Source of the DNA: Arbacia lixula
Taxonomy: Eukaryota; Echinodermata; Echinoidea; Arbacioida; Arbaciidae
Direction of reading: 5' to 3'
Assembly: GCA_963669155.1 (NCBI GenBank)
Contig: OZ022594.1
Coordinates: 3,233,750-3,297,749, forward strand
DNA: 64,000 nucleotides
Shown: piece by piece, positions 21,234-31,689 of the stretch
Layout of the letters: each line of letters starts with the position of its first letter
Numbering within the stretch: position 1 is the stretch's first letter
Notes under the pieces: generated by a model
The model's database searches: none
Told to the model about the DNA's origin: nothing
The model's input: the letters and a program-made list of their open reading frames with translations, nothing else
Program-made: the position numbers and the translations under genes

Positions 21234-22612
21234 ATGGCGGCCTCCAGTGACCGAGTGCGGTTTGATCTGCTGCAAGGGGAAAACATTGATGACTTTATAG
21301 CATCAATCGACAGTTCTAACACGAAGAAAGCGATCAAATTCGGTGTAGACGTTTTTCGAGAATATTGCCGAGTGACTGACGTCAAATTTGAGGAACTTTC
21401 AAATCAAGATTTGGACGATGTTTTGGCAAGATTCTACGTTGCTGTAAAAAATAAACGAGGAGAGGATTACTCGGGGAAAACTATGTCGTCAATCAGATTT
21501 GGATCGCAACGACATTTCATTGCAACCAGGGATGTAGACATTGTCAAAAGTGGTGAGTTCAGCCGTTCAACTCGTGCTTTCAAAGCTAAACTTTCAAAGC
21601 TAAAATCAGTCGGTAAAGGAGAGGTGAAACATTATCCTCCAATTAGTGATGACGATCTTAACAAAATCAATGAACATTTGGACTTGTCAGAGCCAAAGGG
21701 CCTCCAGCGCAAAGCATTTGTGGCATGTATGCTACAATTCGCAAATCGTGGCATGGAGAATTTGCGTACATGAAAAAGACTGACCTCATTCTACATAATG
21801 AGAACTCAGAGTCAGAGTACTTCACACTACGAGACAAAGCCACCAAAAACCATGCTTCAGATAGCCGTAAGAGTCAGGGTGGAGAAATGCACGCCAATGG
21901 CCATGGTGATGGAACATGTCCAGTCACAGTTGTGAAAGAATACCTGAGTAAACTCCATCCTGACTGCGCATTCCTGTGGCAACGCCCAAAACAGAAACCT
22001 GTAGCTGGGAAAACAGAGTGGTATGACAAAGCACCGTTAGGTATCCACACATTGGAGGTGATGATGAAAACCATCAGTAAGGAAGTAAATCTCAGTCAAA
22101 GCTACACAAATCACTCACTACGAGCTACCAGTATCACACGTCTCGATCATGCTGGTTTCACGTCCAGAGATATTATGACTGTCTCTGGCCACAGGTCAGA
22201 AAACTCTATCAAGCACTACGTGCGAACCAGTGATGAACATAAGATTGCTATGTCCAAGGCAATCTCAGCAAGAGCATCATCAACGACAACATCATCTGCA
22301 GAAGTTGATGCCAGAGATCTTCCGTCGACCTCAAATGGAGCTCAAAATATAGATGAGCCAGCGGCATCTGATACTGTGAGTGGCATGTCTACTAGAGATA
22401 CAGCTGACAAGCCAGTCTCATCCGTTGATGCTGGAATATTGGATGATGGTGACGGTCTTACAGACAGCCAACTGGAAAGGTTTATGTCATCTATTCCAAG
22501 TACGGTGCCCCTTGAAAACATCACAAACCAGAATCTTACCTTGGTCCAAAAGATCGCTCGACCTCAGTTCCATTTCCACTCGGGATGTGTGGTCCACATT
22601 TACAATAAGTAA
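21234..22612 (+). pseudogene. Crypton-type tyrosine recombinase gene, one frameshift
   Basis: The first frame (179 codons from ATG at 21234) gives MAASSDRVRFDLLQG and a helical core-binding domain. It ends in FANRGMENLR, which holds the first catalytic arginine, at TGA 21771-21773. The second frame continues at once with YMKKTDLILH and runs to TAA at 22612, giving the rest of the catalytic domain: NHSLRATS (H-x-x-R), SGHRSENS and HYVRTS (the nucleophile tyrosine). A Ser/Thr-rich tail ends in HFHSGCVVHIY. Loss of one base near 21768-21770 explains the break. The order and spacing match Crypton/DUF3504-like recombinases, from which host proteins of the ZMYM and QRICH1 kinds descend. A sequencing error, or a gene that uses a small intron or frameshift, are alternatives. 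The ATG lies in a good context (ACAAACATGGCG). Confidence 0.82.
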
Positions 22613-22619
22613 CTGAACA

Positions 22620-22985
22620 CCGAATATTGTAAATATGTTCAGAGTTGCAGTTTATTTACTGTTCATGCATTACTGTTGGACTTTAGCAGTTACATGCAGA
22701 TCTACATGTGCATATTTCCAGAGTTTGCTGACTTTCCTTGCAAAATTTTCGCCGTGTAAGTTTTCATTGGAACTATAAATTTTCGCCGTGTATACAATCA
22801 ACAAAAGATTATTGAACTATCTAGACAAGGGGAAAGACAGTTTGAACCAGCTAGACAATGGGAGAGACAGTTTCAGATTCACCTTGTTTGCTTCATTGAG
22901 GTTAACCCATCAAATGGCTTGCACACAGGCTTAAATGAGGTGAGTCAAACATTTGTTTTTCATGTTCCTTTTTTGTTATTGTTTT
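22620..22985. other. No gene seen downstream of the recombinase
   Basis: Contains short duplicated phrases (ATTTTCGCCGTGTA at 22745 and 22781; GACAGTTT with CTAGACAA at 22821 and 22851). This may be the 3' UTR of the recombinase gene. Confidence 0.45.
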
Positions 22986-22989
22986 TACA

Positions 22990-23195
22990 AAAGGGATATA
23001 AAACAAATATACCAAGCTTTGAGTTCGAAAGTATAGTGGAAATTATCGATCTTCGGAGGGACTGGCTTAAGTTACTATTTTTTCCTCGGGGGCTTCGCCG
23101 CTTGGATAAAATAGTACTATGCCAGTCCCTCCTCAGATAGATAATTTCCACTATACAATCTCACAGCTTGGTATATTCGTATACTGTACCTTTAT
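22990..23195. repeat. Foldback (MITE-like) repeat with about 80-bp arms
   Basis: TATAGTGGAAATTATC at 23029 and its complement ending at 23154 anchor inverted arms that extend outward through ATATACCAAGCT. The loop is CCTCGGGGGCTTCGCCGC. The arms differ at several positions, so the repeat is moderately old. No duplication could be defined at the edges. Confidence 0.7.
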
Positions 23196-23199
23196 AAGC

Positions 23200-26100
23200 G
23201 CCTCACTCTTGTTGACCTTTAGAATAGCGCAACGCACTGAGTAGTGCAGAATGAATGTCTTAAATGGGTTATTGATGGGATACTGACGGCATTACATATT
23301 ATGTTTAATATAATTACTTCTCAAATTGTGTAGTCACTGTTAACTCTATCCAAATTGTATTATCTGGACACCACACACGCATGTGTAACACCTCTTTCGG
23401 TCCCGTATGGACAGAGTAATCTGATTTTGCATGATGTATAATAACTAGGTATTCATTTTATATTCTAACCTCTAAGGATTAGATATTTCATACTAGATAC
23501 ACAATTATTATTTGTACAAACAATTGATTTGGCATGATTATGGTTATGAATCACTTTTCACTCGTGTGTATTGTACCTTGTGATGTTTTTTGTGAATCAT
23601 CATTTCCCTGCAGGTGACAAAATTTATTTCGCTTTAACCCCCTGTCCTGGGTTCTATGTAACTTCTTTATGTGTATATGTTGTTTTGTGTTGAATGAAAT
23701 AAAGATGAATGAATAACAAATACACGATTTCACACTTTGTGGTATTCTTCACCCAGCCACTTGGCGCAGGTAAGATGTTGCAGTCTCCTTAAGATTTACC
23801 GGCTTTCTGTCATGCATGCAAGGATCTGAATAACGTTAGTACGGAAATATTAATTGAAGGATCGTTAATGGATGTTAATACTTTAAACAAGACAACTTTT
23901 AGGATATGGGACAATTTTTACCCACGCTGTATCGTGTAATATGTGTACTTTGAACGTCATCACCATTGTGTCATGACTATTGAGAGCAGGCGTTCATCCA
24001 TGTCACCTCTTCGCATACGGATTGGATGCAGACGCCCAACCATCGTTGATACGGTTATGCTAGTCCCAGGGTCTACCGCTGAAGTGCTTTATAGCAGCAC
24101 AATGTATCATGCCACGCATACTAAATTAGTGATCATGTGACGACAGAATGCTAAGATACTGAAAAGCCTGTAAAACCGAACATATTGAGAAGCTTTCGCT
24201 AGCGTGACGTGGCCCCTGGTTCGATTGTTTCGTGTGCAAATTGGCTTTTGCCCATTGATGCGCCAGACCGAATACATCCCTGGCTGCAATTTGTTTTGGT
24301 CTTACTTGTAAAAGCAAATACTCCATGTGCGCATGCGCGTTGACTTTCCTCAGGAAATCCACGCATGAACGTAGATCATACACGATGGGTTAGTAGTCTT
24401 CAAGCACAGACACTGATTTAACAGTTCGAAGAAAGTAGCTTGTTTACGCCTTCAAGTTGAGCAGTGTACCATGGCGTTTTGTGTAGTTATATTACGTACT
24501 TTGTAGATGGCCACCATGGCCTCAGCTCGGCTCACAGTCTGAATCATGAAACTTCACATAATCGAATACAAAGCACTTTTGCGGCAATGGTCAAAACGGG
24601 CAACTTTCTTCGAACTTTAAAATTAGAGTCTGAGTTTAAAGACTACTATTATATTATTTACGTTCACAGTGAACATATGCGTACATTTCCTTTGGAAGTA
24701 TTTGCTGTTACAAGTACGAACAAAAAAATCGCTCCCGGCCCGGCTGGAGGACGCAGCCTCGTAGCCAGCCAATCAGCCAATAGCATTGAACGTACACAAG
24801 CGCTGACGTCACACCGCTCTGCCGGTTCCACGATGAACGTTTTTAGTACGTAGACCTCGCTCTGCTCACCCCACAAATTCATTCGCCTGAACTAATATGT
24901 AATCTAATTCAGTGTGCGTTCCGTGGCTAGAGGTGGATGAGCTTTCCGCGCTGTCCGCCTACTCAACAGCCGTGAAAGTCTAAAAAAGGCGGTAAGATTC
25001 CACCTCATTTACGATTAAAACGGCAAAAACGACACACACTGGTGTAACATGAAAAGGCCAATCGCGATTGGATACTAGCGATTTCGAACTTCATATTCAA
25101 AGAGTACAGCGGCTAGTGCCGTCGGTCAGCATTTAGATACGTCTGTAAACCAGCTGGAAAACGATTTTCAGACATACAGTCAGGAGGAATAATGCCTGTG
25201 CGTATGTATGTATGCAATAGTGTGTTTAGAGGCAATAATGGGTAATAAATAATCTCAAGAGACCCCTTAAAACACTGTAACATCCTATTATCTTATTACC
25301 GGTGACTCCAAAAAAGTAGGATACATTCCATTGAATTTTTCAAAGTAAAGCCTCTAAAATACGACTTAATGGTGTTTATTGCCCATTGCTAGGGAAAAGG
25401 AAGCATCTAGCACCCGATTGTTGTACTTTCTAATGTTTTGATTATAAAAAATCAATTTGTTTTGTTAACTTGATGCGAGATTATCTTACATTATGTAGAC
25501 CGTAGTTTCCATGTCTTGTTAATGTTCTCCGTTTTTCTGGTTTATTAGTCGACACCGACCTGAAACATTTGTTTTGTTTTGTATATGTTTCTTGTATTAT
25601 TTATATCACTGGCGTGTATATTTTGATACGAATGAACTCCGTATTAATGTGGTTAATTGGGCAACCTCTCCTCCTTTCTCCTCCCCATCTCTTCCCATTT
25701 TTCCTTGTATTTTCTTAATATTATTTTTTGTATAAGTGTTGGTACGGGTTATATATAAAACAAGCAAACATTGCTATTAGTGTATGTTATATTAATTGTT
25801 ATCTTATTTGCATTTGTTTTGTTCTTTTGATAAGAAAGGTGTGGCAAACCTTCAAGCTGTAAGCTTATACCTCTGTAAGTTCCACTGTGTACAGGTATAT
25901 GTGTATCTTAAAACTTTGTACGTATCTTCAATAGCTTGTTATATTTTGTATGTATACTTTTATGTCATTGTTTGTATCACATTGTTTATTATTGGTGAAC
26001 TATGCAGGATTGAATAAAAAAATATATTCAGCGTTTAGTCTTTTTTCTCGTTAAGAAAATCTAGCAGCATCTAACACCATTTTAAATATTCAATGGGACC

Positions 26101-28580
26101 ACAGTGTAATGTTGCAAGGGGAAAGGAGACCTTAATAATCGTTTATAACACATTTTATTTTATTTCTTCCTAATCATAACTAAATTTATGAAATGTAGAA
26201 ACGTGCTATTTAGGGTTGCTATTAATCCAATAAGCACAGCTAACAAGGCTGTAAGTGTTCAATGGGACTTCATTATCACCCGGGTTCTGCGTTTAGTGGC
26301 ATTTCGTTTATGGTTAGGTACACCGAACAAGCATACCTAAGATGATTACAGGTAATTCCCATGTGTGGACCACGAAATTCAGAATCTCACGCCTGTAACG
26401 TGATCAGTCCATGGTCTATACATGTACCTTGAAATGAGTACGGCTGTCTCATTGCCGCTACTGTCACAGCTGACTGATTCCACGTCGCCACGGTCTTCCC
26501 GCCATGCATGTCGTGTAACGAAAGTTTACTCTTAAATCTGACCAGCGCACTGCCCAGGTCTACTACCGGCTACACTAGCCATTTTTGTTGGCGATGCGCA
26601 ACATTCTTGTTAGTTTGAAAATTCGTTACATACTATTCCGTTTGTTTCAATTCGCAGAGGCGCAATAACGGTATTTTTACGTTAAAATGTGCAGCTCAAA
26701 ATATTAAGTTATGAAAGAAGAAAGGTATATGCAACATAAAACACCTTAAAAGAAAAATGATGAACACAACAGTCACTTTCAGTGGATAGACCTTTTCATT
26801 TTAACGTGAGTTTTGTCAGGTTATTAAAGATAAAGTGTGGTATATATTACTATTCGTAACACAGATATTTCTTCTCAGATTATTGAAGATAAATGATCAT
26901 GTAGACATATTTGAGATGAGGTGTATGCATGAATTAATTTCATTCAAAACCGCGAATGTATAACTTACATTTGTACCATAAGACTTTTTATTAGTGCACT
27001 CCCATTGAAGGCATACATGAATGCCCCATACTTATCTATCATATCCCATTATTGTGAGTCCGAAGTCCTGGATGATTTTTGCAACGAATGAACGTGTTGC
27101 ACATACAATGCTCAGAGGTTCTCAGAATATTTACCTGAAAGATATATGAGCAGTTATATGATGAAGTACCTACAATGCAATCATGGCAGCGTCATCAAGC
27201 AATATTTATCCATGAATTTATATTCCATGATGCAAACCGAAAGTACACATTTTGGGAAATATGATAAATTATCCTTTCAGATATACAACGTGTAAACCGT
27301 GAAGTCTCGCTTACATATTAGTCTTTGTCGTCTCGAACAGTAGTAAAATTCGTTTTCGCTTGTCCTGAAATGAAAACATTACAAGCAAGACATAATAAAA
27401 CCGCCTGGTCAACAACGACATGAAAATATATGCTTCTTTTAGATTCAACTGTTGTATTGTATCACTTACTTAGGCATGTTCTCAACATGAAAGCCATCTT
27501 TTTAATCAGCCTTCATTCAACCTGTACCATCTTCGTATTGATAGCAAAATGACGATCAGCGCAATGCACTTTGATACGAGAATAAGATGCACATTGAACT
27601 TATCTGCAGCACAGCCCTCACCTTGATCTTAACCAAATCATCATATAAACAGTGAACATGTCTTTATGTTTCATTATAAGTTGGGATGTCATGATTGGTA
27701 CACTCCGCGGCATGAGCAATTCAGTCCCCGTGTTGTGAAAGGCACAAGTGTTCGACATTACAGTACGCGTAGTGAAGTGGTCAATGTGTTTTGGTATTCT
27801 TTCTTTTAAAATATAGGTAATATATTCATTACAGTATATATATGCTAACCTCTGCTTCAATATCTTTAGTTTCATGTGTTATCTAGACATCACTTTTCGC
27901 ATTTTTCGCCCACTCACATACACACACAATTTCACAGACATATACACATACGTACACACACACACAAACACACATCTACGAACAGATATCCACTTGATAC
28001 TGGTACCTGAATGTTTATAATGAATCTTCCTCCTTCTGCAATTTATCAATAGTTACATGAATGTTAATAGTAAGCGTACCACTATTTGATTAGTTTGCTC
28101 TGATGTATGTAATGCAGTATTGAGTTTCACTGTATATGCCACCACGCTCTGTGAGAATCTTCCGCGTTTCGTTACGAATTCTAATCTTCTATCGGGTTAA
28201 AGAGGGCACATCTGCAGTAGCATATATATTAACCATTTGTGTGCAACGTGAGTCCTTTGTACAAATTCCACAGAGCAGAAGTGTATCTGGCACACAAAGG
28301 GTTATTTTTTAACTGGTTGCATATTATGATAGTGGGTTCATAATATAAACAACAATTCCGAGTTCAGCTGTCAATAGAAAACTGTAGCGTGTGTAACGGA
28401 TTGCACGACAGTGGGTACTAAGCTTTACAATGCTTTAGGGAAGACGTTAACAATTTACAGTAAAGAAACGCCATATCGTCATCACGACCATAACTTGATT
28501 CACCAACTGAAATATATCCAAGTAAACATAGTAGACAAGAAATGTATCTCCACATGAAAGCCATAGTAAGGGCTACTAAT
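23200..28580. other. Long stretch without a supported gene; non-LTR-like 3' end near 23560-23720
   Basis: The sequence at 23560-23720 ends in GAATGAAATAAAGATGAATGAATAA, the look of a non-LTR retrotransposon 3' tail with no coding body. At 24325-24345 GTGCGCATGCGCGTTG contains the full GCGCATGCGC NRF-1 palindrome, beside a local GC rise (24700-24990), but no gene is tied to it. The remainder to 28580 is AT-rich. A 50-bp spliceable stretch on the minus strand (27365-27316) was considered as an NLR exon, but its phase does not fit the Death exon. Confidence 0.45.
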
Positions 28581-28586
28581 TCTCAC

Positions 28587-28750
28587 CGTTGATCAGGACC
28601 ATTCGGACCGGGGTTCCTTTCTACGTCCCCAGCCTGTAGAAGAAGCTCTTCCTCGACGTGTGAGTTGTTCTCAATGATAGAAACATCATCCTTGCTCCAA
28701 GTCCGCTGTGCTTTACAGCTGGGCGATAAAACGATGGTTGTCGGTGTAAC
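28587..28750 (-). CDS. NLR gene exon carrying a 2A-like ribosome-skipping peptide
   Basis: A 164-bp exon with acceptor TTCTTCCAG and donor GTGAGA. It enters in phase 0, matching the 29154 exon, and leaves in phase 2, matching the Death exon at 10738. It encodes 54 residues ending in ELLLQAGDVERNPGP followed by NGPDQ. The D-V-E-x-N-P-G-P signature with leucines before it is the defining 2A consensus. In 2A peptides the ribosome fails to link the final Gly and Pro, releases the upstream chain and continues. The Gly-Pro boundary would be after residue 280 of the model, leaving a Death-NACHT-LRR protein that starts with Pro. Sea urchin NLRs and some echinoderm non-LTR retrotransposons are known to carry such peptides. 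A retrotransposon origin is less likely here because clean splice sites flank the exon and no endonuclease/RT follows. Confidence 0.85.
28604..28645 (-). promoter_or_regulatory. 2A translational-recoding motif LLLQAGDVERNPGP
   Basis: The codons for the core motif lie within the 164-bp exon. All invariant 2A positions are present (D, E, N, P, G, P; here D-V-E-R-N-P-G-P), preceded by three leucines. The skipping point is the Gly-Pro pair encoded at 28609-28604. Efficiency cannot be judged from sequence. The upstream residues are more acidic and less hydrophobic than in 2A peptides that double as signal sequences, so a secretory role is not supported here. Confidence 0.8.
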
Positions 28751-29050
28751 CTGGAAGAAACATGATTACATGCATATCAAGTAATTACACTGTTTTGGAT
28801 GCTGGGATGTATACATTGAAGTTCTTCAAAATATTATATATGGAACTAGATTAAATAGTACGTTCACGTTTGTAACGTACCTTAATTCTTTATTCATTGA
28901 ATTGCAGGATTTATCAGTCTAATGAAATAACATATCACTTCTCGATGGAGCTGCTAATAATGTAGGGACATGTCGTATTGCAAATATTTTTTATATCAAC
29001 AAATCATATTCGATATGTCAATATTTGATATAATTTATAGTAGAAGGCAT

Positions 29051-29120
29051 TTGTCTTTAAAAAAAAAACATTTGTAGAACTAGCATTTGTAGAACTAGCA
29101 TTTGTAGAAGAAAACATTTG
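29051..29120. repeat. Short tandem repeat of CATTTGTAGAACTAG
   Basis: Three head-to-tail 16-bp copies with a fourth diverged, just inside the intron after the leader exon donor. Confidence 0.85.
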
Positions 29121-29153
29121 AAGAAAAATCAAATTAAATGAATGAACTCTTAC

Positions 29154-29858
29154 CAATGCCGCTTGAAGACTTCCAACCAGCTCAAGCGAAGTCTCATGCA
29201 CATCAGATCCAATGGAGGTGTCCATCCCAGCTTTGCAGTTAGGACTTTTGGTTGAAGTATTAGAACAATGCTGCTCGCTGTCGCTATCAGTACTCGATCC
29301 TGGAGTAGGTTTGTGATGGCTGTAATCACCGTCCGTTGCTGGCGGCATCGTGGACGATAGACTTTCATTTATCGGATGATGTCGCGAATCATCTGATTGG
29401 TTAGACAAATTCAGTGTGGAGTTTGGAGGTGATGCAAGAGAGGTCCCTCCTTCAATACAAGGAATGTCGCCGGAGTCAGCATCGTTCGCCTCGCGGTCAC
29501 TTTTTTCCTCGTTGCATGTGTCACTTGTTTTGGATGGGTCCGTAGAAGATCGAACTGTTTTTTCTTCTGCATCAGCGTCACCATGAGAGGATTTGTCGCG
29601 GTTTTTTGACGATGCTTGCTCAGCTGTTTGACTATTTGAGTCGCGGACTCCATTCAGCGTGTCACTTTCTTGATTGTTTTGTTCGTCATTGTTCTTACCA
29701 GCACCATTGCTCTTTTGCTTGAGCTTTTCTTCAATCAGGTCAATAAATTGTTGACAAAACCTGGTCTGCCGCTCAGTCCAGACTTCCTTCCTGGTCCGCT
29801 GGAGGAAGCAACCGATGCGGGCCCGCCACTCTCCAATCGAGACCGGCATGATGAGTGT
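29154..29858 (-). CDS. NLR gene exon with start codon: leader and acidic Ser/Asn-rich region
   Basis: The acceptor at 29860-29859 follows a pyrimidine-rich tract, so a 5' UTR exon probably lies upstream. The first ATG (29849-29847) is nine bases into the exon and opens 232 codons up to a GTAAGA donor at 29153, phase 0. The product begins MPVSIGEWRARIGCFLQ, a compact tryptophan/arginine-rich start, followed by a helical charged stretch (residues about 20-52). Then comes about 170 residues of low-complexity Ser/Asn/Asp/Glu/Thr sequence without hydrophobic segments. No known domain or signal peptide is recognised. If the 2A motif in the next exon works, this part is released as an independent polypeptide of about 280 residues. 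The open frame continues past the donor into intronic sequence and should not be annotated as coding. Confidence 0.72.
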
Positions 29859-29859
29859 C

Positions 29860-30920
29860 TGTGGCAGAGCAAGATAAAGATGAAGCAAATTATAATTTGA
29901 TTAGGTTCTCTTTTGTCCCTTGAGTGAACTATGAGATCAGCATCCTCATTCTTATACAAGAATGTTGACATTTGTGAGTTTAGTGCAAAGAGCTTGGGTA
30001 TGAAATGTTAGCAATGCTCTTTGCAATCTTTAGAATCCAACTTATCTTCTCATGGGGCAACATTCCTCCGCAGTAGTTACTTCAATACGAAGGTACGTTA
30101 TGTCGCTCTTTAACTCATCTAGGTTTGTTTGAATATACATGTAAGCGTTTATGTTCGTTTAGACGCTCACATTTTGTTTGTGTATCGAATTATCGTAGAT
30201 ATACGTTATGTATTTCATTAATAAATATTTCAGTGTATTTTTATTGCATGTTTTTAATTGTACCATTCGTACGTGAGGATCCAGTTAAACGGCCGCAATT
30301 GGGTGAACCTAGTTTTACCTCAAGCATTTGGAAAATGATAAATAAACATTAAAATGAAATAAGGGGTTCTTACTCATAATAAAAGAGAAAACAATTATAA
30401 GAATAAAATGCGTAAGGCTCAGGCGAGAGTTATCGCTAATTGACCCAGTCAGGTTAACACACAGATAATAAAGCCTATTATGCGTTATAGGCAATGATGA
30501 AACACGTCCCCATTTCGCCATAACAGTTTCTCTCCAGTCATGCTAGTACACTCACTTATCTATACTTCTACTCGTACACTTATTCCTCCGTTGACTTCCC
30601 AAACTAGATTGACTCTTCTGTGTACATGTTGGCGTGTACCCTTCCAAATCACTCCCTTCTAAAAGAAAGATGAAATAAAGACATAGGTGGAAAGATAGAA
30701 AGAGAGGAGAAAGGTGAGGAGCAGGAATCCCTCTACATACGGACCACAGTCTGTCTAATTAACCACAGCTCTCCGCAGTGGACATTATTGCCTCTCCAAT
30801 AAGTGTCACTGTTCTTTCCTCGGGATTGTTGTAAGTCATTGATGTTAAAAAAAAGACGTGCTTTATCTTTCTCCCTGGCAAAAACTGTACTCTGTATACT
30901 CATCTATACTTTTCCCATAT
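29860..30920. other. Upstream region of the NLR gene model
   Basis: A 5' UTR exon and promoter should lie here or further right because the first coding exon starts with a splice acceptor. I could not place them. No coding sequence is supported on either strand. Confidence 0.4.
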
Positions 30921-31209
30921 CAGGCGCGTACACAGGGGGGGGGGGGGGGGGGTCTTGTCAACAAATCCATCAATTCCCCCTCCCCACCCCCCACCCCCCC
31001 CCCCCCCCAAACCGAGAGAACTCTGAGAGCGTGGGCGGATGAAAAATGGAAAAAACACCCCTCCCAAAAAATAATAATAATAAATAAAAAAATAAAAAAT
31101 TCAACACTCCCCCCCCCCTCATCAACCTTTGGAGACTCGGCGGGAGTAAAAAGAATTCATCTCGAAACCGCCCCCCTACCCCCTCACAAAACTCCTGGAT
31201 ACGCACCTG
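30921..31209. mobile_element. hAT-type MITE, 289 bp
   Basis: Inverted ends CAGGCGCGTACACAGG and CCTGGATACGCACCTG are flanked by the 8-bp duplication TCCCATAT (30913-30920 and 31210-31217). The interior is rich in G, C and A homopolymers and non-coding. CAGG termini and an 8-bp duplication identify a hAT non-autonomous element. It differs from the 3406-5028 element in its termini but shares the homopolymer-rich style. Confidence 0.88.
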
Positions 31210-31519
31210 TCCCATATATTCTCTACTTGTAGTATGTAGTGAATTCCACTGCTAATATACCTCCCCGCCAACTTTGATCATGACTTCCACTGCCAAGGTG
31301 ATTTGTCGATGACAACCCATATTCAGTAGAATCATTGTTTTACACATTACATCAATCTACAAAATAAACGATCCAAATGCCTTATGATTTTTCGCACCTA
31401 TACCATTCAGGTTTTAATTACTAGCATGCAAGTATAGTGCATGATTTGCATGTTTATCGTTTACAGCAACATAAAACTATGCACCTTTGCATCAAATCGC
31501 GCCTGAACCCTTCCAGGAT

Positions 31520-31545
31520 TGAGGGGGTAGGGGGGGGGGGGGGCA
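31520..31545. repeat. Poly-G tract
   Basis: GGGGGTAGG followed by a run of G, one of about ten such tracts in the window, most next to transposon ends. Confidence 0.8.
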
Positions 31546-31689
31546 AACCTCACAAGGGGACCTCATGACCCCCATTCCCCTGAAGTGCCAACATTTCATA
31601 TGAAGGTCTACCTCGCATCAAGTGTGTTATGGGTTAATCTTATGTGCGTTTGTATGCCCCCACACCCCTCTCTTTTAAAAACAAGAAAA

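Larger units (their letters stand above)
6139..29858 (-). other. Gene model: 2A-Death-NACHT-LRR immune receptor (NLR), 3' end not found
   Basis: Five minus-strand exons join into one reading frame: 29858-29154, 28750-28587, 10738-10476, 8523-6965 and 6300-6139. All have AG acceptors and GT donors, and the intron phases agree at each join (0, 2, 1, 0). The predicted partial protein is about 948 residues: leader and acidic/Ser-rich region (1-270), 2A motif (about 268-281), Death domain (about 290-370), NACHT (about 455-800), then LRR-like sequence. NLRs sense danger or microbial signals in the cytosol and nucleate signalling through the N-terminal domain. 2A peptides upstream of NLRs are known in sea urchins, where ribosome skipping yields two products. 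The 17.8-kb intron between exons 2 and 3 is an inference from phase (CG|A) and strand. The alternative is two neighbouring genes, an NLR lacking its first exon and a separate 2A gene lacking its downstream part. Confidence 0.62.

Noticed and set aside
27316-27365. 50-bp minus-strand stretch with acceptor and donor, candidate exon after the 2A exon
   Set aside because: It would change the phase from 2 to 1, so the Death exon (phase 2) could not follow, whereas direct splicing fits.
30803-31232. Pro/Gly-rich open frames
   Set aside because: Homopolymer interior of the hAT MITE.
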